From Pleionea sediminis (GTDB taxonomy: Bacteria > Pseudomonadota > Gammaproteobacteria > Enterobacterales > Kangiellaceae): a stretch of 64,000 nt of DNA. Shown here one piece after another: positions 27,833 to 37,870 of the stretch. The translations under genes and the position numbers were made by a program. Numbering within the stretch: position 1 is the first letter of the stretch; every line of letters starts with the position of its first letter. Under the pieces are notes generated by a model that was given only the letters and a program-made list of their open reading frames with translations, was not told the DNA's origin and made no database searches. The stretch spans positions 62,001-126,000 of the forward strand of contig NZ_SUNB01000003.1 of assembly GCF_007570825.1 (NCBI RefSeq). The letters are read 5' to 3'.

Positions 27833-29595
27833 TATTCAGATACATTTTCATTAAATTCAATATTACCATCGATATGTAAGTTAATATCGGTTTGATTTTC
27901 ACCTATAAAAACAGATTCGATAATGAACTCTCCTGTTCCACCAAGAGCTATTGTTTTAACGCCCATAGGTAATGACTCATCAACCTCGAACAAAATGATA
28001 TTGTTGGCAAAAGCATGAAACTTGTGAGTACCTTCAATAAACTGAGGTTCCTCAATAAAAGCTTGTAATACGTAAGGTTTATAAAAGTCATTGCTATCTG
28101 CACCAATCATCAAAATGCTCATCACAGCTGGATTAGTTAACTGCTCCTTCTGAATTACAATGCTATCCACATTTAAACTCGCTAAATTTATACTTGCATT
28201 AACTTGATGTCCCGAGGGAAGTGTAAAGCGGAACTCACCTGTATCAGTACCATTATTCGCTACTGCGTGTGCAGTTAAGTTATACTTAACAGGGGCCTCA
28301 CAGTTAAGAGGCTCATCTTTTAACAATTCAGGTTCACTACCAATATCTTGTCCGGTTATGGCTAAGTTAAGACGTTCTCGTTGTGATATAGAAACTGAAG
28401 CGTCGTCTGTTGATACATCGGAGCCATTAATAAAACGCAATAAAGTTTCAAGATTTTCGGTCGGCGTATTTGTCAGCTGAGCGATACGTTTAGCTTCTAA
28501 AGTTAACGCTTCTTCATCCCAATATAAATTCATAAATTCAGTTAATGTTTGAATATATTGATTACGATACATCTCAATGGAATAAAGTCGTTCAGCCAAC
28601 CTAAAATTTCGATACACAGGTCCCGTTCCGGGTCTCGTAAAGTGAATAGGAGAAAAGCTTGCGTCAGCGCCCCACGGAATAAAATGAAACTTATTATCAA
28701 TAGGAGAAAAGTAAATGTAAAAATTATTCGCATTGCCACTGGCTGAATCCCAATGACCAATTAATGTTTCAATAGCCCAGAATGAAATGAATTCATCAAT
28801 ATCAATAACCTGTTCGACCTCTTCAACAAAAGCTTCATTAGACAGAGAAAATAAGTTAGAAATACGCGTCAAATCACTTCTATCATTTTCACGTTCATTA
28901 GTTTTCTTTTCAAATTTGTCATTTAAGTACTCACCAAAATCGGCCAATTGCGCTTCATATAAATTACCTTCATCGTTACCAAAAGCCCTTTCCAAAAATG
29001 GTTTTTTAATAGGTTCAACATGAGTATAAACACCAAAGTCCTCGCCATTTACGGTCACTCGGGCAAAGTTGCATCGTGGTGCCTTTATTCCTGCTGCATC
29101 GAACATCGCATAAGAAAGACATTGTCTGGCATTCGAAACATCTTGGCGATTATTATTTAATGTCATTCGTTTCCGATTTTGATAGGTTTGCCCTGAAACA
29201 CGATCGTCAAAATCGATTTTCAGTGATGGTCGAGTCGGGCTCAACGATCCCAAAAAGCCTTTTTTTCGAACAGTAACCTTCGGTACGGTGACACCATCGA
29301 TGACGACCTTGGCCTTAAATTCTGTGTATTCAAATTCAGGAACGCAATCTCGAGAAGCGCTGGCTAGCGTTCGCCCTTCACTCTTCAGTTCGGAAAAATT
29401 TTTCTCGGACATAAATATTTCAATATTTAGTAATCGATCTTTTTCGAAAACATCACCATCTCCACCAAGGTTTTGTCCGGTAGCCTGCGAACTCTCGCCT
29501 TCAGTGCACCCTGCCAACAAGACGGTTATTGAAGGTATCAGAATGATAATTTTGGTGATTGAACTTAATGCCTTTAATATTTGATACATATTCAT
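27832..29595 (-). CDS. CotH-kinase-family lipoprotein
   Basis: 587 residues from the ATG at 29595, preferred over the ATG at 29607 because GGAAG lies five bases before it. A lipoprotein signal ends LLAGC with the acylated Cys at 30. CotH features follow: VTVRKKGFLGSLSPTRPSLK, the Asn-rich MTLNNNRQD, APRCNFARVTVNGEDFGVYT, and NANNFYIYFS plus FHFIPWGADASF, which correspond to the conserved metal and ATP-binding elements of spore-coat CotH atypical kinases. In Bacillus CotH phosphorylates coat proteins; here a surface-exposed or periplasmic substrate is likely. The last 150 residues are a separate beta-rich domain. First gene of the four-gene operon. Confidence 0.9.
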   Translation of the reverse strand: MNMYQILKALSSITKIIILIPSITVLLAGCTEGESSQATGQNLGGDGDVFEKDRLLNIEIFMSEKNFSELKSEGRTLASASRDCVPEFEYTEFKAKVVIDGVTVPKVTVRKKGFLGSLSPTRPSLKIDFDDRVSGQTYQNRKRMTLNNNRQDVSNARQCLSYAMFDAAGIKAPRCNFARVTVNGEDFGVYTHVEPIKKPFLERAFGNDEGNLYEAQLADFGEYLNDKFEKKTNERENDRSDLTRISNLFSLSNEAFVEEVEQVIDIDEFISFWAIETLIGHWDSASGNANNFYIYFSPIDNKFHFIPWGADASFSPIHFTRPGTGPVYRNFRLAERLYSIEMYRNQYIQTLTEFMNLYWDEEALTLEAKRIAQLTNTPTENLETLLRFINGSDVSTDDASVSISQRERLNLAITGQDIGSEPELLKDEPLNCEAPVKYNLTAHAVANNGTDTGEFRFTLPSGHQVNASINLASLNVDSIVIQKEQLTNPAVMSILMIGADSNDFYKPYVLQAFIEEPQFIEGTHKFHAFANNIILFEVDESLPMGVKTIALGGTGEFIIESVFIGENQTDINLHIDGNIEFNENVSE

Positions 29596-29763
29596 AATGG
29601 CTTCCATTTTTTTGATTGTAGCAAGAAGTATTACGAGGATATGACAATCTGTATGTAGGAATGTATGACAACATTAACCCAATAAATAAGAGCAAATACG
29701 ATCATTCACAAAAACTTATTTAATTCAAATTTGGGATGCAAGGATGATGGCTTAGACGCTCAT

Positions 29764-31869
29764 TTATTGCTGTTTCATTTCATATACGAGATCCAGCTCA
29801 ATCGCATTTGAAAGTTCTAACTTTTTGTTTAGGATGTTTTCCAAGTCTTGTACGTCACGAATATTAGAGTTTCCAATAACAATCCACTGTCGTCTGCCGG
29901 CATTTTTTGCTCGATATAATGCCAGATCGGCAAGCGCCAAAAGTTTTTCCCATCGGGGTTCTTTTTCTCGAGTATTAAAAAAAGGAAAAATGGTTCCACC
30001 TATAGAACAGGTTACCTGTATATAAAGACCATCTCTTATTTTATAAGGCTCTTTATTGACTTCGCTTAATACGCGGCTGGTATAGGCAGCCACTTCATGT
30101 TTATTTTTTACTCTTCCAATTACAATGAATTCTTCTCCTCCCCAACGAGCAAGCAGATCGGTTTCGCGAGTTACATGGCCAAGTCGAGAGGCAAATTCAA
30201 TTAACACTCGATCACCTGCATCATGACCGTAGTTATCATTAAGGTCTTTAAAATAATCGATGTCGATGGCAAGAATAGCGAGCTTTTCTTCCGAGTGTCG
30301 ATCGCGCTCACGGAGCACTCTAGCTAACTCTCGTTCAATATTCTCATTCAAATATGAACGATTACCTATCTTTGTTAATGCATCAATATAACTCATTTTC
30401 TGATATTGCTGAGAAAGTTGATGCTTGGCTCTGAGTCGTCCCCATATAATGAGTATGATAAGCACTGCGAATACAAGTGATGCAGCCAACGCTTGATTTC
30501 GGTAAGTAAGCTTCAATTCAGAAAGTCGATTTTTTTCTTCGAGAATCATGATTTCCTTTTCTCGAAGCTTCGCATTATTTCGCTCTTGCTCAATACTTAA
30601 TATCGTTGTTCGCTTATCATTAAACGTTTCACTTAACAAATCGGCGTACTTCTTTTGATATTCAAGACTCTGCTGATAGTCACCATTTCTTTCATGCACC
30701 CAACTTAATTCTCGCAACGTACTAAGCGCTTTATCAGTCTTGTTATTCTTTAGATAATAATCAAGCGCGGCAACGTATAAATCTAACGCATCGGAATATT
30801 GATCTTTTAAAACTAATAAATACGCTTCTAGCTCTTCTACTTGCTTTTGATAACTGTCTTCATTTCTATTATTAATACTTTTATAAAGACGCTCCAAATA
30901 GACTTCACTTTTATCCAAGTTACCATCATCCAGATATAAATACGTTAACCAATATAAAATATCGCTTTGAATTCTGGGATAGGATTCTATACGAGGATCA
31001 TTTAAAGTGTTTAGTAAACTTGACTCGACCTCATCCCTAATCGATTTGGAACGAACAGAGTGCTTATTGTTCGGTAACTTTTCATAACTGCTCTTACTTA
31101 ATAGATACCCCGCTTGATTGGCAATGCCATGAAAGTATCCATACATTGACTGTGTCTCTTTGGCGATGTCAATGGCTCGACGATTATAATTAATTGCTGA
31201 ATCAATATCGCCAATAGAAGAATAAACAGTCGCCAAATTACCGTAAATAACAGCAATTTCATCGGTCTGCTTGGCTTTCTCATATATTTCGAGAGCCTTA
31301 CTAAATCGTCTTATTGCTTCATCGTAAAGCCCCAAATCACGTTCGGCAATCCCTATTAGATTTAATACATCAGCAACATCGGTCATCGTAAAGTCATATT
31401 CAATCGTCAGTGGATCCTCATCAAACTTTAACGACTCAATATCAATACTATTGATTAGAGCTTCACCCCGCCGTTTTATTAAAATAGATTCAAGTTGATA
31501 AAATAATCGAGTGACTTCGAGTTTCTCAATAAAAAGCTTATTTTGTGTTGAGGGAAATTCCTTATTGTAGTCATAATATTGACTTAACCATTCTTGGTAA
31601 GCTCGATATTGCTGAGAATAAAGTAAATTCAAACCTCGAAAATAAAGCGTTAGACCAATTAACTCTTTATTTTCAACGGCTCTTGCTTGTTCAAACAATT
31701 GCTCCAATTGTCGGGCTTTTTCTTTTGCATCGCTCTTTTTATTTCGAATAACTTGATTGAATTGATCGTACAAGCTTAAACCTGTCAAATTCTCGGCACT
31801 ATGTATCTTTAGCCACCCTAAATGGGAGACGATGATCACTGCAATTATTAATCGGGAACTCACTCTCAA
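29764..31869 (-). CDS. Diguanylate cyclase with periplasmic TPR sensor
   Basis: 701 residues. A signal peptide (about 1-25) exposes a TPR-rich region in the periplasm (about 150-440, e.g. DVADVLNLIGIAERDLGLYD, AVIYGNLATVYSSIGDIDSA). A membrane segment (about 460-482, LAASLVFAVLIILIIWG) follows a coiled coil, then the GGDEF domain: IDALTKIGNRSYL, IDIDYFKDLNDNYGHDAGD, and the active site RWGGEEF near residue 575 intact. An RETD sequence five residues before it is the RxxD inhibitory site, so product inhibition by c-di-GMP is expected. It lies 168 bases upstream of the CotH operon in the same direction. Confidence 0.93.
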   Translation of the reverse strand: MRVSSRLIIAVIIVSHLGWLKIHSAENLTGLSLYDQFNQVIRNKKSDAKEKARQLEQLFEQARAVENKELIGLTLYFRGLNLLYSQQYRAYQEWLSQYYDYNKEFPSTQNKLFIEKLEVTRLFYQLESILIKRRGEALINSIDIESLKFDEDPLTIEYDFTMTDVADVLNLIGIAERDLGLYDEAIRRFSKALEIYEKAKQTDEIAVIYGNLATVYSSIGDIDSAINYNRRAIDIAKETQSMYGYFHGIANQAGYLLSKSSYEKLPNNKHSVRSKSIRDEVESSLLNTLNDPRIESYPRIQSDILYWLTYLYLDDGNLDKSEVYLERLYKSINNRNEDSYQKQVEELEAYLLVLKDQYSDALDLYVAALDYYLKNNKTDKALSTLRELSWVHERNGDYQQSLEYQKKYADLLSETFNDKRTTILSIEQERNNAKLREKEIMILEEKNRLSELKLTYRNQALAASLVFAVLIILIIWGRLRAKHQLSQQYQKMSYIDALTKIGNRSYLNENIERELARVLRERDRHSEEKLAILAIDIDYFKDLNDNYGHDAGDRVLIEFASRLGHVTRETDLLARWGGEEFIVIGRVKNKHEVAAYTSRVLSEVNKEPYKIRDGLYIQVTCSIGGTIFPFFNTREKEPRWEKLLALADLALYRAKNAGRRQWIVIGNSNIRDVQDLENILNKKLELSNAIELDLVYEMKQQ

Positions 31870-32334
31870 CAGACTAACCTATAAATCGAATCATCAAACT
31901 CGATAAATTCATAAGATATTGGGCATTATTCTCAATTGGTTGACACCTTCGCCATGAAACAGGCAATAAGCTTTGAACAAAAACTAAGTTTTAGACTAAA
32001 CCAACACCATAAATTGTAGACCATCTCCCTATTTTCACCCGAAAAACAGCCAGTTAGTGAGTACGACTTGAAGGAAAATTCATACGACGCCACGGAGCTC
32101 AACCAATAATCGACTCTAAGAACCACTTGAGAAGAACCTCAAGTGCAATGCCGTATGTCAACTAACCCACATAATCAAATATTGGCGTTAATTATGCATT
32201 GAGATTTGCGACATATGTCTGATTTTTGACCATGTCTATTTGATACATTCTCGCCATACAGATGCTTATATAGCGGTTCAGGCATCTATAAGACGAGTAG
32301 AAATTAGTATATACAAGCTAACAAGGAGTCTGCG
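31870..32334. other. Non-coding gap with an inverted repeat
   Basis: A 465-base region with no supported gene. CACTTGAG (32124-32131) and CTCAAGTG (32138-32145) form an eight-base hairpin with a six-base loop. A 64-residue minus-strand frame (31932-32126) has no start context and is rich in Ser, Cys and Phe in a way that looks non-coding. An AAGGAG at about 32322 serves the next gene. Confidence 0.4.
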
Positions 32335-32685
32335 GTGTTTGCCCAACGTTACGCAATTAAACAATATATGAAACATTTGCCGGAATTGTTAACCCAGCTT
32401 TTCGGAAAACAAGCTCATTACTCACAAATTCAGGTGAGCCAAGCTGTCGAATACGCAGGTTTAAGTGGACGACACATTCACTACGCCTTTCTTATTTTTG
32501 CTGACAAAAAAGCCATCATCCGCGAACTGAATCTATCGCAAGAAACGGTTTCTCATATGGTTAAAGCCATTGAACACGTCAGTCGTGGCGACGCAATTGA
32601 TGCTTTAGCAATCAGCACTTTTGAAAATGCCAATTCTTCAATGATGAATTCGACGTCTTCTTACAAACAGTATTATCGAGGGTAA
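32335..32685 (+). CDS. Small uncharacterised protein (possibly DUF6559)
   Basis: 116 residues from a GTG at 32335 with AAGGAG about nine bases upstream; no earlier ATG is in frame. No signal peptide. The pattern YAIKQYMKHLPELLTQLFGK, then SQIQVSQAVEYAGLSGRHIH and YAFLIFADKKAI, recalls a small gammaproteobacterial family that I believe is DUF6559, but I hold this loosely. The C-terminus is polar and probably disordered. It stands alone. Confidence 0.6.
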   Translation: MFAQRYAIKQYMKHLPELLTQLFGKQAHYSQIQVSQAVEYAGLSGRHIHYAFLIFADKKAIIRELNLSQETVSHMVKAIEHVSRGDAIDALAISTFENANSSMMNSTSSYKQYYRG

Positions 32686-33007
32686 ACGCTTCGCGTAAAC
32701 ATTTCCAAATAGCCAATGTATTATCGCAAAGGTAGGAATAGACAAATCACGGCACAAATCTGATGTAATATAGGATAGTGACTGATAGCTAGATAACAAC
32801 TTGAAGCTTTCTAAATTCTTTACTGAGAGCGGTCAATTTAAACTTCCCTGCTTCTTATTTTCTCTTAACCTCTTTTTCATCTATACTACAGCTCTGTAAC
32901 TTCATAGAAGTACAAAATCTTATATTGAAGGATTCATTGATCCGAAAACTCAATCGAATACAAACCAACCATATCTATCATCATGGATCGTTTTTGAGCA
33001 TTATCCT
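32686..33007. other. Gap with no feature seen
   Basis: About 320 bases between two plus-strand genes. I see no open frame of note, no clear hairpin with a T-run and no recognisable regulatory site. Confidence 0.4.
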
Positions 33008-33691
33008 ATGAGACCTGAAAAAACAACATTAGCGTCAATCGATCTAACCCCAATTGACCGAGAGCAACTGTGTAACTACGAACTATGGGCGCAAGACTTT
33101 TTTACCGATACCAACGCGATTGAAAATCCTTATTTGGATATCACGCTTCAGCTCGATATAACTCAAGCAAGACTATGCTACGAAGCTCAATCCATTGGTA
33201 CTTTTACTGCGTATTTATATTTTCATTTAATACAGGCTTTAAAAAAACACCCTGAATTTTTTTATCGGAAAATCAACAATCAATGGATGAAGGTTGAAAA
33301 CCCTCCTCTCTTTTATCCCATTGCTCGCGGGAGTAAACGAGACCGTTTCTATGAAGCACTAATTCCTAATGTATTACAATTGAGTTGGCCTGAATTTACC
33401 CAACTTTACCAAACAGAAATTGAAAACAGTAAATTGAATACCAACTTAATTGGCAATGAGTTATACACTTACACTTTATTTATTGGTAACTTGCCAAATC
33501 TTCCCTTTACCGGTTTAACCATGCATGTAAATGATAGAATTAGTTGCCAACCCTTTTTCTATTTCGGTCAGCGCCAGACAATAGGTAATCAACTATTCGT
33601 AAGTTTGTGCATTAAATTTCATCACTCATGTGTGGATCCTTACATTATCGATTTATTGATTAAAGATTTTCAACGGCAGTTTGAAGATTGA
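33008..33691 (+). CDS. Chloramphenicol-acetyltransferase-like protein
   Basis: 227 residues, close to the 215-220 of CAT enzymes. The C-terminal signature is FHHSCVD (H205, H206, D210), matching CAT's HHxxxD where the second His is the catalytic base; however the following residue is Pro instead of the usual Gly. Other CAT landmarks are LDIT..Y near the start (NPYLDITLQLDIT), a FFYFGQRQTIGNQLFVSL strand before the active site, and PEFFYRKINNQW, which resembles the 'p.fR.ri...' strand. Family members acetylate chloramphenicol or other hydroxyl compounds; the sequence does not prove resistance and the divergence argues for another substrate. Confidence 0.8.
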   Translation: MRPEKTTLASIDLTPIDREQLCNYELWAQDFFTDTNAIENPYLDITLQLDITQARLCYEAQSIGTFTAYLYFHLIQALKKHPEFFYRKINNQWMKVENPPLFYPIARGSKRDRFYEALIPNVLQLSWPEFTQLYQTEIENSKLNTNLIGNELYTYTLFIGNLPNLPFTGLTMHVNDRISCQPFFYFGQRQTIGNQLFVSLCIKFHHSCVDPYIIDLLIKDFQRQFED

Positions 33692-33709
33692 ATCGATATT
33701 TAATATTAA

Positions 33710-33732
33710 AAGGCTACTCATAAAGTAGCCTT
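33710..33732. terminator. Bidirectional terminator
   Basis: AAGGCTACT and AGTAGCCTT pair over CATAA between the convergent stops at 33691 and 33766. CTTTC follows on the plus strand and TTTAATATT on the minus strand. Confidence 0.8.
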
Positions 33733-33765
33733 CTTTCGCATGTATTTTAAGCAAGTAGTAAGTAT

Positions 33766-36291
33766 TTATCTTACTGCTCTCAATCCTACATAAATATCGT
33801 TATTTTCGGTATATTCAACTTTTATGTAGTAGCGTGTGTACCGATTAGAAAATCGAATCGATTCATTAGCGCCGGGCCGATCCGAAATGACATCCCAATC
33901 ATCTGTGGATGGCTGACCATCAAGTGGTCCACCAAAGGGATCTGCGGCTCTTAAATAAATCGTTGCATCGCCTTGCCGACCTGTGGTGTAAACTTCGTAA
34001 TTCTGAGTATCACGTGTATAAGGTAAATCCACTTGATAGAACTTTACTCGTCGAAATTGAAGCTCTCCTCCGGCATGGCCTCCAATTAATTCAAATTCAG
34101 AGCCAACACTTAACGTTTCCCATTGCATGTCGCGAATTCGAATCGTTCGACTTACCGAGTCTGACTGCCCAGCAGCATTAGTAACGGTAAGAGTCGCTCG
34201 ATAATCACCTTGACGAAAATAATGGTGCGTTGTGTTTGCAGCTGAAGATCGCGTACCATCACCGAAATCCCATCGATAGTCGACAACGTCAAGATCAGAG
34301 CGAGTATTATTCATAAAGGTTACATCGTGACCATTCATTTGAATAACATAGGAAAAATCGGCTTCTGGTGGCTCAGGCTCAGCTACTACCGTAACTGTTT
34401 TCGAATAAGTACTTCGAAAGCCATCGTTATCGACTACCGTTAATGAAACGCTGTAGGATCCCTCAGAAGCATAACGATGGGACGGATTTTGTGAGTTTGA
34501 ATGGTTACCATCTCCGAAACTCCAGGACCAAGACTGAATATAACCATCGCTATCAGTACTAAGGTCATTAAAATCGACAGTTTGGTAATCAACAGAATAA
34601 GTAAATTCAGCCTCTGGTTTAGCTACAACATTGATATCCTTTTGGATCCATTGACCATTAAACTGGCGCCCCAAACTGTCCCCTGTCATTTTTGCCTTTA
34701 TTTGCTTATTACCGGCTGTTGAATAAATGTAATGAAAGGCGTCGCCAGAAGGAGAAATTGACTTCGATTCTTGAGCACCATCATCCCAATCAATTAACAA
34801 ATTAATAGTATTAGTAAATGGGTAACAGCTTCGCGCTGAAAAAGTTACAAAGTCTCCTTCACTTGAAAACTCATCGGCAACATTAATGACAGGATCAAAA
34901 ATGTTCGAACCACCATCAATAAAGTCTTTGAAGTAAAGTGACTTTCCATACAAGGAAACATTGTCACAACCACCCATAGTATCTACAATCCACGAAGAGC
35001 AACTTAGCAACACCGACTCATCGTCACGTTCATCCCAACCACCTAAATTGCCCAAGTCGACAGGATAAGTACTTTCTCGATTAATTAATCTAAATTTGTA
35101 ATACATATAAATTTCTGCGGCAACATCAATCATTGACGCAGTAACTTCTTCATTTCGACCATCACCGTCAGCATCACTGCACATATTGCCAAAATAACCG
35201 TAATAGCGAATAGGTATGGAACCCACAACACCAACTTCAACCTTTGCAATATCGATAAGCCCCCAATATAGATCAACCGCTACATCAGCTATCAACTTTA
35301 TATAGGGTCGTAAAGTAACATCAGCAATTAATTCAAAGTTTCGTTCAGTATTCGATGTAAATTCATACTCCACATCATTAACGTCTTTACGACAACCATC
35401 ATTAGTGCAATGCCAATCAATATTTACATGGCCTGTCATCGGTTGCTCCACCTCAAATGCAGCTGAAAGTTTTGCATCCAGACTTACGTTATATTTTGCA
35501 TAGACCTCCAGATCGACCCCGATTTCAAAAATATAAACCCACCAAGAATTATCATAACGTAACAATGGAATCTTTACATCTTCATCAAACAGCTTTTTAT
35601 TAAATTCGTAGGCAACATTAGCTTCCAAGCCAATTCCGCTGCCCGCTAAATTAGAGTTTGCTCTGACACGAGTGTACAAATATTCAACTTTGTAGTAGAT
35701 CCCAATACACTTGTTTTTTTTCATTTTATAATGAATATCAAGAATCACTGAACCATTAGAATTTAAATTAACGTTCAATGAACCCGTTACACCGTTTTGA
35801 GCAAAGTCAAAAACTTCACTCGATTGAGGCGTTAATACTTTTGAAATGGTCTTACTCTTATTCTTCCAAACTTTGTCACATAACCCTCGTTGTTCCGAAT
35901 TTTCAGAAGCTAATGCAGCTTCAAGATCCAAAGCTATGGTAGTCTTAGCATTAAGTTCTCTTTGTGAAATTTCTGACCAACGACGGAATCCTTTATCGTG
36001 TATAATTTCATCTTTTAGAGATTGAGGAATATCAGAATCTCTTACACCCGCCAAGGAGTAAAAAGCGTAGATTTCCTTATCTTCCATGAGCTTCGGATGA
36101 CTCAAACCTTCATCTTCAGAACTATTCGCTCGAAAGAGTTCATTGTATTTTCTTTCGTCTATTTTAAGTTTTAAGTAATCATTCCCTTGGTACAACACAT
36201 TCATTTCATTTTCAGGGGTAATTTCAGCATTAGCTGACTGAACCGCAATCCCCATAAATAGAGCACCTAAGGCGAGTTTTAATTTTTTCAT
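33766..36291 (-). CDS. Large secreted protein with two PKD domains
   Basis: 841 residues with a signal peptide (1-22, ending SANA) and GGAG seven bases before the ATG. The first 550 residues are not recognised; they contain several Cys (DWHCTNDGCRKD) and a short Ca-binding-like run DADGDGRNEE. Two PKD domains follow (about 560-640 and 645-715), shown by WSWSFGDGNHSNSQNPSHRY and YRWDFGDGTRSS with the SLTVVDNDG and TLTVTNAAG strands. The C-terminal 120 residues resemble a pre-peptidase C-terminal (PPC) type beta domain. No catalytic motif is seen. Adhesive or matrix roles are common for PKD proteins but are not proven here. Confidence 0.82.
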   Translation of the reverse strand: MKKLKLALGALFMGIAVQSANAEITPENEMNVLYQGNDYLKLKIDERKYNELFRANSSEDEGLSHPKLMEDKEIYAFYSLAGVRDSDIPQSLKDEIIHDKGFRRWSEISQRELNAKTTIALDLEAALASENSEQRGLCDKVWKNKSKTISKVLTPQSSEVFDFAQNGVTGSLNVNLNSNGSVILDIHYKMKKNKCIGIYYKVEYLYTRVRANSNLAGSGIGLEANVAYEFNKKLFDEDVKIPLLRYDNSWWVYIFEIGVDLEVYAKYNVSLDAKLSAAFEVEQPMTGHVNIDWHCTNDGCRKDVNDVEYEFTSNTERNFELIADVTLRPYIKLIADVAVDLYWGLIDIAKVEVGVVGSIPIRYYGYFGNMCSDADGDGRNEEVTASMIDVAAEIYMYYKFRLINRESTYPVDLGNLGGWDERDDESVLLSCSSWIVDTMGGCDNVSLYGKSLYFKDFIDGGSNIFDPVINVADEFSSEGDFVTFSARSCYPFTNTINLLIDWDDGAQESKSISPSGDAFHYIYSTAGNKQIKAKMTGDSLGRQFNGQWIQKDINVVAKPEAEFTYSVDYQTVDFNDLSTDSDGYIQSWSWSFGDGNHSNSQNPSHRYASEGSYSVSLTVVDNDGFRSTYSKTVTVVAEPEPPEADFSYVIQMNGHDVTFMNNTRSDLDVVDYRWDFGDGTRSSAANTTHHYFRQGDYRATLTVTNAAGQSDSVSRTIRIRDMQWETLSVGSEFELIGGHAGGELQFRRVKFYQVDLPYTRDTQNYEVYTTGRQGDATIYLRAADPFGGPLDGQPSTDDWDVISDRPGANESIRFSNRYTRYYIKVEYTENNDIYVGLRAVR

Positions 36292-36814
36292 TGAATACTC
36301 CAGTAACTGATTTAGTCGTATATAAAGCGAACGCTCTGTACAAACAGCTCGATTCCGCAGTCATCGGAAGAGTATTCGGTCGAGGATGGCTAGAAGTAGT
36401 GCCTATGAGACAAACACTATGACAATGGAGACGAGTAGAACATAACAGACATCATTGGAAAAATATGACCGATTATTTCCACTCAAAGTTATTATTTTAA
36501 TAAATCAGCCATTAATTAATTGACCTCGACTACTAGCAATATGCAATTATCAATCTATTATTTTATCGATATTCATCCAGCAACCATCCTTTACCATTCC
36601 TTTACTAATTATGGCAATATTCACACTATCTCCCATTGATATTTTTAGTTATTCACACAATAATTGCCGTAATTTAAGGAATGGAATTAATTAATTTACC
36701 AACCGCGAATTAACACAAAAAATAACGTTAAACTCGTCACAAAATTGGTCGGAGAACTCGATACCGATTCTTTCTCCTATCAGCAGATTGATATTGATTT
36801 TAAGGAACTAAATA
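36292..36814. other. Gap with no feature seen
   Basis: A 523-base divergent intergenic region, very AT-rich. It must hold promoters for the PKD protein (minus) and the barrel protein (plus), but I could not pick them out with confidence, and I see no hairpin or repeat worth naming. Confidence 0.4.
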
Positions 36815-37384
36815 ATGAAATTATCAAAATTAACAGGAATAATTCTAGCAACCTCAATGACTTGTTCTGTGCTAGCAGACGACCGAGGCTGGTACGCGGG
36901 CTTAGATATTGGCTCCACTAGCTACAGCGAGCAAGGATTCGAAGACAGTGCATCAAGCGGAAGCGCACTAGGTGGATGGAAATTTAATAAATATTTTAAA
37001 TTGCAAGGCAATCTTTATAGCTTAGGTGAATATTCGAGCAATAGCGATATTGTAGATTCAGTAGAAATGAACGGACTCGCAATTACGGCTATCGGGACGT
37101 TACCACTTGGAGAAGCCGGATTCGAACTCTATGGTCGTGCAGGCCTTAGTATTATGAATTACATACAAAACATTGCTATTGGCGACGATACATTTGAAAA
37201 CAAATCCACAGGTGATGCTATCGTCACAGGCTTTGGTGCTACATTTACTCACCCCGGCTTCCAACGTCTGACGTTTCATGTTGGCTTTGAAAATTATTAC
37301 TTTGAAACGACAAACTTTTCTTCATCAGATAACAATTCGCATTCAATAAATAACGTTGTATTAGGAGCCAGATTTAATTTCTAA
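36815..37384 (+). CDS. Small outer-membrane beta-barrel protein
   Basis: 189 residues with a signal peptide (1-21, ending SVLAD) and AAGGAA 9 bases upstream of the ATG. The mature part has the eight-strand pattern of OmpA/OmpW-size barrels (GWYAGLDIGSTSYSEQGF, FKLQGNLYSLGEYSSNSD, AGFELYGRAGLSIMNYIQN, LTFHVGFENYYFETTNF) and ends VVLGARFNF, with terminal Phe for BAM recognition. No peptidoglycan-binding domain follows. Function unknown. Confidence 0.85.
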   Translation: MKLSKLTGIILATSMTCSVLADDRGWYAGLDIGSTSYSEQGFEDSASSGSALGGWKFNKYFKLQGNLYSLGEYSSNSDIVDSVEMNGLAITAIGTLPLGEAGFELYGRAGLSIMNYIQNIAIGDDTFENKSTGDAIVTGFGATFTHPGFQRLTFHVGFENYYFETTNFSSSDNNSHSINNVVLGARFNF

Positions 37385-37396
37385 TATAAGAAAACT

Positions 37397-37432
37397 AGGC
37401 TGATCGAAAAACACATGATCAGCCTTTCTTTT
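37397..37432 (+). terminator. Rho-independent terminator
   Basis: AGGCTGATC and GATCAGCCT pair over an 11-base loop, followed by TTCTTTT, right after the barrel protein stop. Confidence 0.85.
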
Positions 37433-37589
37433 AAATATGAACCGATAATCAATAACAACCTACTCCAGATATCTCATTCTAAAGCAGACCTCTTAATTCA
37501 TTAAGCCAATAACTTGTCGTAGATCAAATTTCTACTTCCGTGATTTCGTTAGGATATTCCCACAGTTTAACTGAGCGAGAGAAGAAAAC

Positions 37590-37829
37590 ATGAAAATTGA
37601 CCGTCACAGTCTAGCCATTGAATTGCCCGAGTATAAAGAGCAAATACATCAACTCAAAATGGAAAATGCCCATTTCAGCAAGTTATTTGATGACTATCAC
37701 GAAATCGATCATCAAGTCATTCGAATCGAAAAAGGCATTGAAAACACTAGCGATGAATTTCTAGAAAAACTAAAGAAGCAACGATTGTCTCTAAAAGATC
37801 AATTATTTGATATGTTAAAAGCAGCCTGA
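37590..37829 (+). CDS. YdcH-family (DUF465) protein
   Basis: 79 residues, all helical and highly charged. The pattern 'L.eefPEyk..I..Lk..d..F.kL...Y.eld..i.riE' is met by LAIELPEYKEQIHQLKMENA and HFSKLFDDYHEIDHQVIRIE, followed by LEKLKKQRLSLKDQLFDML. These small coiled-coil proteins are common in proteobacteria and of unknown function. It ends ahead of a strong terminator. Confidence 0.85.
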   Translation: MKIDRHSLAIELPEYKEQIHQLKMENAHFSKLFDDYHEIDHQVIRIEKGIENTSDEFLEKLKKQRLSLKDQLFDMLKAA

Positions 37830-37870
37830 AAAACTGAATTAATCCAATAACATTACTATTTATTAAGAAT

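Noticed and set aside
31932-32126. 64-codon minus-strand frame upstream of the diguanylate cyclase
   Set aside because: Ser/Phe/Cys-rich, no start context, no family; more likely chance in an AT-rich gap.
32124-32145. CACTTGAG/CTCAAGTG hairpin as a terminator or mobile-element end
   Set aside because: No T-run follows and no transposase or second inverted copy was seen, so it is only recorded as an inverted repeat.
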